This document shows, one piece after another, positions 47,878-59,224 of a DNA stretch of 64,000 nt. This DNA is from Punctularia strigosozonata HHB-11173 SS5 (Eukaryota; Basidiomycota; Agaricomycetes; Corticiales; Punctulariaceae). Position 1 is the stretch's first letter. Every line of letters starts with the position of its first letter. The notes under the pieces are model-generated. The model did not search any database. It was given only the letters and a program-made list of their open reading frames with translations, and was not told the origin of the DNA. The position numbers and the translations under genes are program-made. The stretch spans positions 197,384 to 261,383 of the forward strand of contig NW_006767447.1 in the NCBI RefSeq assembly GCF_000264995.1, read 5' to 3'.

Positions 47878-50528
47878 ATGCCGTTCATTAACTGGCTTCC
47901 CCAATTCTTGAGGCCTTGGCCTCACCCAGCGCTACCTGGAATGCGCCTTGCACCAGAGTCCAGCTGTGACAATCCACTTATGGTACGTTATTGTTGCCTG
48001 TATGGCTTTAATCCAGTTCTGACGTTAATACAGATACAATGTTTCACGTGGGATGCTAAGTTTGAAGGGAAAAGCTGGTGGAAACACTTGGACGACGAAA
48101 TACCTCGTCTGAAGGAGCTCGGCGTCACTCAGCTCTGGCTACCACCGGCACATAAAGCTATGCGGCCGGTGCGTCTATTTTTAGCCCACTCACTCGTCCG
48201 TGAAGAGCGCTGAACGCATTACAGGAGGGGCAGGGATACGATGCATATGATTTGGTACGGCGCCATGGCTCAACATTGTATTTACGCTCCAGGTGCTGAT
48301 GAAGATTAGTGGGATCTCGGCGAGTTCGACCAGAAAGGTGCTATCGCCACGAGGTGGGGCACGAAGGATGAGCTCCTCCAGCTTTCGGCTACCGCAAAGC
48401 TCGCTGGGATCGATCTCATACTTGATGCGATCTTGAACGTGAGATTTCTACTTGTTTCTGTGGTGTGGCTGGAAGCACGATTCATCTTAACATGTATCTT
48501 GGACAGCACAAGTTGGGAGCAGATCGGTGCGAACCGTGCTTGGCAGTCCCTGTAGACCCTAAGAATCGCATGCGAGACCTTGCACCTCCACGCGAAATCG
48601 AGGTAAGCGTTTGAAATGCTATAGCGAAAAAGCTTTCTCAACGAATCTGGCCAGGCATGGACTATTTATGAGTTTCCTGGGCGTGGAAATCAGGTACAGT
48701 TACCCTCTGGATCTCTTGTGGGTGATGCAACCTCACGATACACTTCAGTACAGCGCGATGAAATGGAATCACGCACATTTCACTGGCGTAGACTGGGATC
48801 AACGTACCAAGACGGGTGGCGTATACCGGCTCGTCAGCGATCGTCATAAAGGATGGTCGAGGAACGTCGACAACGAACTTGGCAACTATGACTATCTGCT
48901 GGGCTCTGACGTGAAATATAGGTCATTACCTAGCCGATACACTAAGACTGATTTTCGCCCTTGAAATAGATCGATCACCGGCACTCAGAGGTAATCCAGG
49001 ATCAAGAGGCGTGGGGCCGCTGGGTTCTCGAGGTACGTTCTTCCGTCACGTCGGCCCCGGGACAAGTCGCCACCCCTATTGCCTAATCCGAAGTGCTCGC
49101 GAGCTAACCCCAGATTCGTACAGACCACTGGCGCGCAAGGTTTTAGGCTTGACGCAATTAAACATATGGACAGGGTGTTCTTGAGAAACTTCGTACGTCT
49201 TTCCGTGTCCAGAATAGGAGAGCAATGGCACACTTGCTGATAGGGCATGCGATGATTTCGCGAATTGTATTCCTAGCTCAGTCGCACCCGAGACGCGAGT
49301 GGGAAATCCCGGATGTTCGCCGTCGCCGAATACTGGTCTGCTAAGTGCGTGTTTGACTCCTGGGCTCGACAAAATTGTTATATATCGGTTGTATTGTTCA
49401 TACAGTCTCAAACTTATTTTGCCGTACGTCCGCGCATTCGGAGGATTGGTGAATACTGTCACTTTCATTGAATTCTAAGTACTTATCCATGGTCTTCGAC
49501 AGACTTCGTTCTTCGACGTGCCTTTGCACGACAACTTCCATCAGGCCAGCAAGAGGGGTCCATCGTACGATCTGCGCAGAATCTTCGACAAGACCCTCGT
49601 TAAAGCTAGACCGGGAGACGCCGTCACGTTCGTGGACAACCATGAGTGAGCAATTTTACTCCATGCCGTGGATAGCCACATATCAAGCTTCGTTGCTCAT
49701 CGAGCTTTGGGTTCGTAGCACTGTACGTCTTCTGAAGTAACTTCGTCTCCCGTCCGAAGTTCCTTCAATTGACTGCTGGCGATCCCACGTTATAGCAAAT
49801 AGGACAAAGCCTCGAGAGCTGGGTAAGCGCAGTCCCCGCATCTGATCTCCGTCCGCTTCGATGAACATTCATGCTTGCGATTCCGGACTTTGTATTCCAG
49901 GTTGGTTCGAACTTCAAGCTCCAGGCCTACGCCCTCATATTGCTGAGAGCCGAAGGTCATCCGTGAGTGCATCTCGGACGCATGAGCCGCTTAGAGCACA
50001 CATTGAAACCCGTCCTTCTCCACCTTTCATGTGAACGCATGTCGTCGTGCGTACGTATTACGTTGCAGATGCGTCTTTTACGGAGACTTGTACCCCAACA
50101 AGGAGTGTTATGACCCGGAAGTCGCCCAGCCGTTAGACACGCTCATCCGAGCGAGGAAGTTGTATGCGTACGGCCCCACGCGCGACTTCTTCGACAGTCC
50201 GAACTGCATTGGTTGGGTCCGCGTGGGCGACTCCACCCGCCAAGGGAGCGGCTGCATGGTCGTCGTTAGCAATGCTCCGTGAGTTTGCCATCTCGCCCCT
50301 CTGCGTGTCACGTACGCCGCTCACTCACCACCCTGAACGTTGCCCAGCCCAAGATCGCAGCCACAAATTCTGCGTATGAATGTGGGTGATACGGCTGGCG
50401 CAGGACCGCAGCGCACATACCGGGCACTGCTAGGATCCGAGATCCCGGTCGTTACGGTGGGCGCCGATGGATGGGCAGCGTTCTCGTGCCCCCCCGGAGG
50501 CGTTCAGGTGTGGGTTCCTGAAGGATAG
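47878..50528 (+). CDS. alpha-amylase, GH13 (intracellular fungal type, GH13_5-like)
   Basis: Seventeen exons in phase give 521 residues: 47878-47982, 48034-48168, 48225-48254, 48310-48438, 48507-48602, 48655-48693, 48749-48910, 48970-49032, 49124-49192, 49277-49344, 49406-49448, 49503-49645, 49719-49722, 49796-49822, 49901-49962, 50069-50278, 50348-50528. There is no signal peptide. Barrel motifs: IQCFTWDAKFEGKSWWKHL, LGVTQLWLPPAHK, YDAYDLWDLGEFDQKG, DAILNHKLGAD, GFRLDAIKHMD (nucleophile Asp), FAVAEYWSA (acid/base Glu; Ala replaces the common Gly before it), SFFDVPLHDNFHQAS, FVDNHDTQIGQSLESW (third catalytic Asp), CVFYGDLYP. The DT of NHDTQ depends on a 4-base exon. It hydrolyses alpha-1,4-glucans, in this subgroup probably in the cytosol or linked to wall alpha-glucan. 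It converges with a sugar transporter. Confidence 0.93.
49719..49722 (+). other. predicted 4-base micro-exon of the alpha-amylase gene
   Basis: CACT lies between an acceptor (GTTCGTAG) and a strong donor (GTACGT). It joins GA of the previous exon and CAA of the next to read N-H-D-T-Q-I-G-Q, the expected GH13 motif. Both flanking introns are 73 bases long. Confidence 0.75.
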
Positions 50529-50766
50529 ACTTCCAGGGATTGTGCGACGATCGGAGTTGCCATATGCGAACATCGGGCCAGAAATTGCGGGACACGGTCT
50601 ACAACGATACAGTGTTTGCTTGATATGATTGAAGGTGTATATAATGATACATACTTTTGCACAAATCGTAAAAGTCCCAATGTGGATAGACAGGCATTAC
50701 ATCAGAATATCGTTGGACGAGAGAACGTCGTCCAAATCACCGGCAGTTGTTTATGCTACTCGCACG

Positions 50767-53139
50767 CTATAGCGCACGTCCGACCACAGGGCTGGAAGGG
50801 CCCGCATCCGTAACGGAGTCGTCGTACTCACTGCTATCGCTCCCGTTTTTGCGCTTCATCCCGTACAGCTCGCCGTGAGAATCGTCGGACTTCTCAACCG
50901 AGACAGATATCTGAAGTCCGTTCGGCGCAGTATAGATACCGCTGAGCACGCGTTGATCCATCTGCATCGTCGCCGCGTCGCCACCTTGCTGCGTGAGCTC
51001 CAGCGCGGGACGGTTCCCGTCGAAGAGTGCGGCCTGACAGGGGATCGAAATTAGTATCGGTGAGCTTCACTGAACTAGATGGGCAACTTGCCGTTTCCTC
51101 CAAAGTACGGCCCTTCGTCTCAACGATGAACTTCATGACGAAAGCAAGTTCGAACGCTAGCCACGCGCAGTATACGAGGTAGTACTTCCATCCCATGGCG
51201 TCGAGAGCCCAGGGATTTATGAACTGGTTGAACGCGATTCTGGATAACGTGGAATGTCAAGCCCGATATCGACATAATCGGGGAGGTGCACTGACGTTAA
51301 ACCGACCGTCATGTTCATGATCGCGAAACCTTTCGCTCGGATATGGAACGGGAGGATTTCCAAGGTATATGCGACGAGCATCGGAGTGTATGCCAGATCG
51401 TACATGAGGAAGAACAAGAAGATGAGTGGAACGGTTGCTGCGAGGGACAGTCAGCATCAGATAGCTCGAGTTGGATGTCAAATGAAGGGAATCACCTTTC
51501 GCAGCCGCGGTATTGCCGGTGGTACTGAAGAGTGCCGTGGTAAGTGTCCACATTGCGAAGACGACTGCCATGCCGGCAGTAGAGATGATGAATAAGGTTC
51601 TCCGACCAAGACGGTCGACGAGCAAGGCACCGGTCATGGCGCATGCCAGGTTCCAGGCCTGTAACTGGTTACAATGGGGACGAGCTTTCTAGAAAGAAAG
51701 GCCCACCTGAAGACCGCCATTGATTTCGGCTTTACGGCGGGTATCAATGATACCAACACCTTCCAAAACAAGGTTGATATAGTAAGAGACCAGACCGTTG
51801 CCACTGATGAATCGCAGTTGAACGCAAAATCAGTCCTCATTGAACCGCGAATGAAGGTAAGCGCCCTCGTACCTCCACTGGGAGAACAACGCGATGGCGA
51901 TAATGATCATCATGCGTTTCCGGTTTCCCGGCGTCGCCCATAGGGTGGAGAAGCTGGTGCTTTGCGAGTACTCCTTTTCCGTCCTAAGCGCATGTCGGAT
52001 CTGGGCCAGCTCGAAGACAACCAAGGGATCGCGCTCATCCCGGCTGCTAGCATGATAGCGCGCGAGAACAGCCGCCGCTTTCGACTCCTAGGGACGAGAA
52101 ATTGATCTGAGACACGAGAGTCGCGAAGGATATGGTGATGCAAATACCATTCCCTGTGCTACAAGCCACCGCGGGCTTTCGGGGATGAACCATATGAGGA
52201 GAATCTGAAAGACCGGAACAAGCCCTTGAATGAGTGTGGGGATCCTCCAGGTCCATGTAGACCCTGCGACTCTGTCGTAGGAGGCGAAACACGCCCAAGC
52301 GGCTGCCATTTGCGCCCTTAGCATACAGCCGAGCAGATCGACCTGGCGGAACTCACAGATGATACTGCCTATGTACCAGGATGCGTTGTATCCCGCGGAG
52401 AGTTTACCGCGCTGCAAGAGATCGTGAGTATGCGCATCGCATGCTGCAGATAGTGGCTTACCTGTGTAGGGTACGCCAGCTCGGTGATGAGAAGTGGAGA
52501 CGCGCTCAATGCCAGAGCCAGCCCAAAGCCGATCAAGACGCGGGCTCCGGTGAACATCGCTACGGATGTGGAGGTCGTTTGTGTTATAGTACCGGCGAGC
52601 ATGACTATCGACCCCATGAACAGAGTGGCACGACGACCAAGGTGGTCGTTGGCGAACGGCGTCAGCGGATAACCCTGCGTCTCGAGATCAATTGACAATG
52701 TTCATCTGGGCGTACGAGAGGCTAACCATCAGGGCCCCAATATTCTGAGCCGAGTTTATCAAACCTAGCATGCGTCAGTTTGTGCAAACGTGCATCTATC
52801 GTGAGATGAGGATACCTAAAGCCTTTCCCTCTGGATGATGAAAGTATTCCTGCCAATCTGGTAATATTTGGAGACCTAGACCTGAGCGCGTGAGCCACGC
52901 AACGACAATGGTCGACAGGCGACAGACGACACTCACCATTGACCAAGGACGAGTCCAGACCATTCATCCATGCCGTCAATAACGGCAACAGAAGAGACAA
53001 GTTCAAGATCAGGATCCCTGGGCTGCTGGTCAACGGTGCGTGGAGTCAACAAGGCCATACCGCACTTACCGCTATGGCGCCAGAAGGGACCGGTGTGAAT
53101 GAAGTCAACCACAGTCCAGTCTGGTCGGTCGGAAGGCAT
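50767..53139 (-). CDS. MFS sugar transporter
   Basis: Multi-exon gene from ATG 53139 (MPSDRPDWTVVDFIHTGPFW) to the stop at 50767. First membrane span ILILNLSLLLPLLTAWMNGL after a 52-base intron; then LINSAQNIGALMVSLSYAQM, GRRATLFMGSIVMLAGTITQ, GARVLIGFGLALALSASPLL, a loop with WFIPESPRWLVAQG (PESPR signature), the second-half signature DRLGRRTLFIISTAGM, YDLAYTPMLVAYTLEILPFH, and a last segment ending in FIVETKGRTLEE, the closing signature of the sugar-porter family, followed by a cytosolic tail (TMQMDQRVLSGIYTA ... SSEYDDSV). It is a twelve-helix plasma-membrane proton symporter or facilitator, closest in style to fungal lactose-permease-type carriers. I have not fixed every intron. Its end faces that of the alpha-amylase gene 238 bases away. 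Confidence 0.85.
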
Positions 53140-54462
53140 GGCGGTCGTCCAGAACTGTCACTAGACTGTCCCCGACAGTGATAGGGAGTATAGGAAGGAG
53201 CGGATGCGGATATCGGGGAACTTCTCGTAGTAGGCACGCGTAGAGCTATATACCGACCTCCCTCCGCACAGAGGGTTCCTCTGGCCATTGGTCAGTCGAT
53301 CCGAAAAGGCATCCAGTCCGGGATTTTTGCGGCGATCGCGAACAGAGTCCGGGGTAGAATGTGGGGTTAGCCGAGATGTGCGACGAATGCGAGGGCCGCC
53401 TTGGGAACTTTCCGTCACGCGAGCTGATGGCATATCTTAACCTGAGAGTCTCCAAGAGGAAAGTGCGGGGAAGACCGACATCGGAGGCGGTCATCACCTT
53501 CTTGGTCTGCGGGGGTGTCCAAAGCATAGTGATGCTTCTCCGAATCTATCGTGAGCATCGCATAACTTGTTGCCTTCTAAATGCACCAGCAGTCAAGCGA
53601 ATATCTGTTGCAGTAGTATATGGCTGACAAGCAAACGAGATTATTCGACCTGCTGACCGGAGCAGGGGCAAAAACAAGCTTAGGCCGTGACTCCCGTGAC
53701 CGAAGTGAATCGCGCAACGGATCTGGACGCACGCCATGTCACGGTGCGTGACAACCTTCGCGTGGTAGGGTTTCTCCTCTTTCTGACCACGTTCACCACC
53801 AAGGGACTTCGTCGGGAACAAGCTGGCTGAACCCAAAGAACCTTGTGATAACTTGTGGTGCGGTCATATGAACCCTCGGCCTCTTCTTTGGAAGTGTCTT
53901 GCCTGTGCTAGCATCCTACCACCCGCTTATGCTCTCACTTCGAAGCTTGAAGTGCACTTTATCGGATCATTTCCACCCCTACGGGCGAGGTAATGCGTTA
54001 CTCAGAGACTGCGGGTCGCGATCAACGTTGTGCAAACCTACGATGAAACGAACTGAACGGTCTACGTTTCGTCTCAACACAAGGCCGCCGGGCGGGAGCG
54101 GAACCAGATAACCGCCATCTACCTGCGTCGGCTCGCGGCGGACAGGTATCACGTATATTCCCGCGTCTCGCTACTGAATTCAGTCAGGCCCCTTCATGCG
54201 CTCCTGTCGGTAGCATGTATATCGCCGCGCCCCCATCACGGGTTTTGGCAGTCCCGAGAGCCGCAACCCGCGCATTGTTGATCGGAGCGCCTGCTTCACT
54301 CCTCAGACGCCCCCGCCCGTGGTATTTTGAGCGTTATGACGTCCTGCGCAGTGCGCTCGCTCCTCAACGGCGCATGGATCATGTCCGCGATAATGACGTT
54401 CCCCGTCGCCCATCCGGTTGAAAAGCGCGGCGTAAGCGGTCCAGTATGCGACAGATTCCCGC
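53140..54462. other. divergent intergenic region, no gene seen
   Basis: Frames up to about 96 codons lack motifs and overlap. A minus-strand frame 53161-53433 shows no link to the transporter. This 1.3 kb carries the transporter and the following small-gene promoters. Confidence 0.45.
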
Positions 54463-54981
54463 ATGATGCGACCCTCGGCATTCTTCACGCTCGTTGCTTG
54501 CGCAGCTGCATGCGCCGCTAGCGTTTCCGCGCAAGACAGCCAAAGCCAATCCACGTAAGACCCTGTCGCTAGTCTCGAGGCCTATGAATACCTTAATGAA
54601 ATCCGCACAGGACGAGCGTCCCGAGCCCCTCCACGAGCGCATTCGAATCTCACAGCTTAACGTCCGCTACGAACTCGAACACGCTCATCCATTCATCTAT
54701 CCGGTAAGGGCTTCCCCCTTCTCCTTTCGTCTTATTCGTCCCACTGACCCCCCGTGTCTATTTTCCCGACATTTACCAGCTCGAAGTTCAGCTCCTCCAC
54801 CGCTGCGGCAGCTGCTTCGAGCGCATCGGCATCCTCGGTGTCCGCCGCAAGCGGGCCGTCAACGACCTCTCCCTCCTCCTCCTCCTCGCCTACTTCAACC
54901 TCGGACGCCGTTTCGAACGTGCCCTTCGGTCTCGTACCTCTGCTGGTGGTGACGATCCCATCGTTGATGATGTTACTGTGA
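54463..54981 (+). CDS. small secreted Ser/Thr-rich protein, GPI-like tail
   Basis: Exons 54463-54554, 54656-54703 and 54780-54981 join in phase to 113 residues. The signal peptide is in MMRPSAFFTLVACAAACAAS, then SAQDSQSQST. A middle of almost only Ser, Thr and Ala follows (for example TAAAAASSASASSVSAAS, then TTSPSSSSSPTSTSD), and the hydrophobic end VPFGLVPLLVVTIPSLMMLL. Such a layout suits a GPI-anchored, O-mannosylated surface protein. The middle exon (TSATNSNTLIHSSI) is supported by its phase and composition only. Skipping it gives a shorter product that is also in frame. Function unknown. Confidence 0.65.
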
Positions 54982-55425
54982 GATCAGTGTGACATTATTT
55001 AGTCGCAAGGAGGGCTTCTCTTCCTGTAGTACCCGTAGAGCTGCTGCGGATGGCTTCTCCGATATTCACGAGGGCTGAAGCCTGATGCAATCCTAATATT
55101 ATTTGAATAGCCAAAAAAAAACCTCGGATAAATCGTCGATCGGTCGTGGGGCGTTACTTGAGCGAAGTGTGGGGAAGGTGGTACTGTAAAAAGGCTGTTC
55201 CGGGATAAGATTCGTTGGCCTGCGGTCCTGCGGCATGATTCGTGATAATACGCCGGCCGAGCTTCCCTTGTCGTGGCCTCATCTACCTTCTCAGTCACCA
55301 TGCATCATAAACAGGCACCCATGGCCAGGTAATGGTACCGGTAGGGACTCGAGAGCTGCTACTGGGTTGCGTCACCGTGACGGTGCCGCGAAAGACTCAT
55401 ACATTAACGTCCTGTCCCTTTGCCT

Positions 55426-56050
55426 TCATGCAAGCAAAACCACCATAGCCGCCCCAACCACGGCGGCGACTTCGATATGCATCCCGGACTCCAAGTTCTT
55501 CTCAGCAAAGCTTGACGTCTGACTCGGCGCCGCCGCATCGCTCGTGCTCGCCGAACTGCCCGTAACCATATATGGTCAACCACCCATCCATCACGGTCCG
55601 CCCAACGGCGTTCAAGTACTCACCCAGAACTAGCAGTAGCCGGAGCGGTGGAACTGGATGCAACGCCGCTCGTGGCGCTGGCCGGCCGGCCGGACCCCGA
55701 CCTCGAGATCGCGGAGGACGCAGCGCTTCCGGCGCTCGAAAACTCGCTGCTGAGGCTCGACGCGACGCTCGACGATATCGACGAGAAGGACGAGGATGTC
55801 GAGGTCGGGATGAGCGTCGACCCGGGCGGGAGCACGCTTCCCGAGGGCGCAATGCTCGAGATGTCCGTGCCCGACGCCGTGAGCGTCGACTGCGTGGTTC
55901 TGGGAACACCCCCCACGTCGTGCTTTAGCACTTTGCATCTCCGCTCATCGTGACCCAGCGCCGCGGCGGGCTCTGCACTTACACCGAACTCTGTGCCATC
56001 GCTCCTGCTGCCAATGCGACGACTACGGACAGCTGTTTCTGTAGCTGCAT
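55426..56050 (-). CDS. small secreted Ser/Thr-rich protein, GPI-like tail (paralogue A)
   Basis: Exons 55983-56050, 55624-55899 and 55426-55555 join in phase to 157 residues. Start MQLQKQLSVVVALAAGAMA is a signal peptide. The body is TTQSTLTASGTDISSIAPSG, then GSTLIPTSTSSSFSSISSSV, rich in Ser/Thr. The tail has a hydrophobic IEVAAVVGAAMVVLLA preceded by a small-residue stretch, typical of GPI attachment. The splice phases (2 and 2) and start sequence match the next gene, so the two are tandem paralogues. No catalytic motif; probably a wall or surface protein. Confidence 0.75.
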
Positions 56051-56538
56051 GATTAGCGCTGGTGTTGGTTCATGGAAGAGAGCCGTGCGGAGTGCTTGGC
56101 TTGCAACGTATTACTTTAAATCTGCATCTCAAGATGGTCACCGGGTCGGTCATGCGACACGATTGCCACCGCCGTCGCCACGCGTTCGAGAACGCTTGTA
56201 GCAATCTAAGTTATAGGGCGACACATACGTAGCTCCACATGCAGAACCTTTCTCGCCTTCTTCAACACTGATCAGCGCCCAACATGTTGCTTCGAGGCTG
56301 CAAGAGTACCACAATTCCCTTGTTTGGCGTTCCATCAACGATTCAACATGCAGGGCTGAGCGCTCAGCATACGACGCTCAGCCTCGCGCCTCAACATGAT
56401 CAGAATTATAGTCATACAACGCATTGCATTCGCATGTACCAAGCTCATTTCGAGGAATCGTATGACGATGTATGCTCGTAAAAGCGCCCAATTTTCTAAC
56501 AAACTAGTCCATGGAGCGCATGCTCTCTGCTCACATGC

Positions 56539-57127
56539 TCAAACCAGGACGATCGCGGCCACGCCGACGGCAGCAGCCAACCCGTACCGAGCGACCTCGA
56601 CCGCATCAGCAGGACTCGAAGTCTGGGTGGCCGAAGCGCTGGCGGTACCACTGCCAGATCTAAAACGCGACCCATCAGCCTCATGAAGTCGTCTCGCCCA
56701 AGGCGCAGGGATCCGGCGCGAGGCTCACCCAGTTATGGACGATGCCGCGGACGAGCCCGACCGGCTGAGCGACGAGACCGAGCTGCTCTCGGCGGAGGCC
56801 ACCGACGCGGCGAAACTGCTCGCGCTGGACGCGAAACTGCTCGCGCTGGCCGCGACGCTGCTCCCGGCGGACCGCGCGCTCGACGCGGGTGCGGTAGCGC
56901 TCGACGCGAGGGACGACAGCGCCCCCGTGCCCGCCGACTCGAGCGAAGACAACAGGGTGCCGGTGGGCAGGTCGGACGAAAGGACGCTGGACAGGAACGA
57001 GGTTCTAAGGCGCGAGTCGTCAATACTGGCATAGCAAGCGAAGATCGTGGAGGTGTACCACTCACACTTGGGCGGCAGCGCCGGAGGCGAGGAGGGCGAC
57101 GAGCGCGAGCTGCTTGATGAATTGCAT
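56539..57127 (-). CDS. small secreted Ser/Ala-rich protein, GPI-like tail (paralogue B)
   Basis: Exons 57066-57127, 56729-57025 and 56539-56659 join in phase to 159 residues. Start MQFIKQLALVALLASGAAAQ; the body has IDDSRLRTSFLSSVLSSDLP, TGTLLSSLESAGTGALSSLA and a run of Ala/Ser heptad-like text; the end is RYGLAAAVGVAAIVLV, a GPI-type hydrophobic tail. Intron positions and phases (2 and 2) equal those of the neighbouring gene at 55426-56050, and both begin MQ-x-x-KQL, supporting a tandem duplication with divergent bodies. A TATATAA box lies about 80 bases upstream. Confidence 0.75.
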
Positions 57128-57206
57128 GTTCGTAAGAATATTAAATTCGGGAGGTAAAAGTGGGTGGTAACGTTGGTATAGCCAGGTTGCGACGAAAACC
57201 TACGCC

Positions 57207-57213
57207 TTATATA
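57207..57213 (-). promoter_or_regulatory. TATA box of paralogue B
   Basis: TATATAA on the minus strand, 80 bases before the ATG at 57127. Confidence 0.5.
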
Positions 57214-57885
57214 TGCTTTCAACCGCTGCTTTACTACCGCCGCCCCATAATTGAAAGTCCATTTGGGGTGCACTGTCAGAGACGGGAAGCTGGCGGAGCA
57301 TCATGATGAAGTCATCCGGAGGCATGTACCGCCGCAAACAGCCACGGTACTTCCAAGGCCACTTCGCAAAGCTGTGGTCATAGGTTCCAGTCCATACGTA
57401 TATTGCGACTGCGCAGTCGCGGATTGCACGCCTTGCGCCGGACCAGCACTGGCTTGCGAAGTGGAATTCCCGTTGGAGTAGGCGACGGACGAACCGGAAT
57501 ATCTCTATGCGCGAATATCACATCGTTCATGACCTCTTTCTGAATGGGCTACTTACCTTACCTCCCAAGGTGGACTCGCTTCTCGGTCACAAAAGTAGGA
57601 AGCCGGACGCGGAAAGCTCGTCTCGTATTATGTGCAAAATCAACATTACATCCGGAGCGCCTATGCAGGCTACACGGTACTTTCTGGGGTGTTGAGATGG
57701 AAAGATGTCGTATATTAGGGAAGCTTTGGCCAAACCGCTCGAAAAACCGAAAAGGGACAGGAACGCGAGAGGGTATATCCGCTCACAACACACGCGAGAG
57801 TGCCTCTGAGGATGAGGAAAACAGAGATAGGAGGGGAGAGGATAAGGTCCGTACGCGAGACGCGCTAGTTTGTTGATTGCGCTCT
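57214..57885. other. intergenic stretch, no gene seen
   Basis: About 670 bases between two minus-strand genes, with short frames only. It would hold the upstream part of the paralogue B promoter and the 3' flank of the Kre9-like gene. Confidence 0.45.
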
Positions 57886-58752
57886 TTAAGCGAGCATGGC
57901 AGCAACGGCAGCGCCGAGGACGGCGGCGGCACCGAATTGCGCAACGTTGGTCGGGGCGGCTGCCGAGCTGCTGGTGGTGGGCGCAGCGGCGCTGGAGGAC
58001 GTGCCGGCAGCAGCCGAAGAACCGGGGGTGGAAGCCTTCGAGGTGCTGTTACACGTCGTCTCAGAACAAGTTTGCACAATATAAAAGAGCGAAAGACGTA
58101 CGCGGCGCTTGAGGGGGCAGTCGAAGTCGAGTGCGCCGAGGTCGCGGCGGCGGTGGTGGTCACTGCCGAAGAAGTTGCGGCGGGTGTCGATACGGTGGTC
58201 GAAACCGCAGAGGACGTACCGGCTGCCGAGCCAGAGGTGGACGAGCCAGAGGCAGCAGTCGACGAACCGGCAACGCTGGACGAGAGCGAGTTTTTGCCAA
58301 TGCACGAGCTATCGGCTGCGAGACGTCATAGAAACGAGCGTGAGAAGATGGAGCTGCGGAGGCATTGACACGGGCGTGCTTACAAGAGCCCTGAACGGTG
58401 AACTGACCGGACTGCGCGAGGGCACCGGTCGAGTCGCGGAGGGTCAGGCCGAGGGAAGTGCCTGCGTACGGGCGTCAGGAGAGGCACGAAAGAGGACATA
58501 AGACGGATGCTCACCGGCCGCGATATCGACTGTCCAGGTGAGCGAGGTACCGGTCTGTTCACCGAGATCCTCAAGAGCGGCGGCGCTGGGCTGTCCGCCG
58601 GGGAGGACGCTCAGGAAGTAGGGGGGAGCTCCACCCTGCCAGCTGAGGAGGACGGGCTGGCACTGCACCGCCGACGTCGGGGTGTTGATCATGAACGTCT
58701 GGGCGAGGGCACCAGACGCGAGAACCGCGAGAGTCAAAAACGAGGAGAACAT
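57886..58752 (-). CDS. Kre9/Knh1-like GPI-anchored surface protein
   Basis: Exons 58515-58752, 58384-58461, 58102-58315 and 57886-58045 join in phase to 229 residues. Signal peptide MFSSFLTLAVLASGALAQ; then the conserved front of the fungal Ser-Thr-rich GPI-anchored membrane family (FMINTPTSAVQCQPVLLSWQ, GGAPPYFLSVLPGG, GTSLTWTVDIAAG, then LGLTLRDSTGALAQSGQFTV and a cysteine SC-SDSSCIG). The rest is Ser/Thr/Ala-rich and ends in FGAAAVLGAAVAAMLA, a GPI-type tail. The domain is an immunoglobulin-like fold linked in yeast to beta-1,6-glucan assembly. In mushrooms the family is large and of open function. A TATA box lies 87 bases upstream. Confidence 0.85.
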
Positions 58753-59224
58753 CGTCGGAGAAGGGGGGAGCGCGGGGAGCGAGTGCGAGGGGGGATCAGC
58801 AAGCAAAGGCTTGAAAATTGAACCCGAACCTTGTGCGCTTTATATGCCGGCTCGGCGGAGCCCGGCCGCCCTGTCAGAAGTCGCGCGGTCGTTCGATGTT
58901 TCTGATGCCGACTCGTTCTCGATTGGCTTCATCACTGTCGCTAACAATGAGCACACGCGTACATTCACATTCATCCTTGAAGCCAACTGCGCCGACGCTG
59001 TCCGCAACGACCGAGGCACTGTGTCTCCCGTCGCCGAGGACGGTGTTCCAACAATATCGACTTCCCGCGCGCACCCCGCAGGCCATGTGCTGACCGGGCC
59101 TAGTGCGTCATTGATCGGGCTGACTTGCGTAACGCGTTATACAACACGGTCCCCGAGATAATATCCACATCGAACAGCCCAGAAGAATACAGAATGCATA
59201 TACACGCACTAGGCCTCAAGCTCG
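58753..59224. other. intergenic stretch, no gene seen
   Basis: Contains the promoter of the Kre9-like gene, with a TATAAA on the minus strand at 58839-58844, and the 3' flank of the next minus-strand gene. Confidence 0.5.

Noticed and set aside
49449-49502. Possible frameshift in the alpha-amylase before FFDVPLH
   Set aside because: A 54-base GT-AG intron joins VRAFGGL to TSFFDVPLH in phase.
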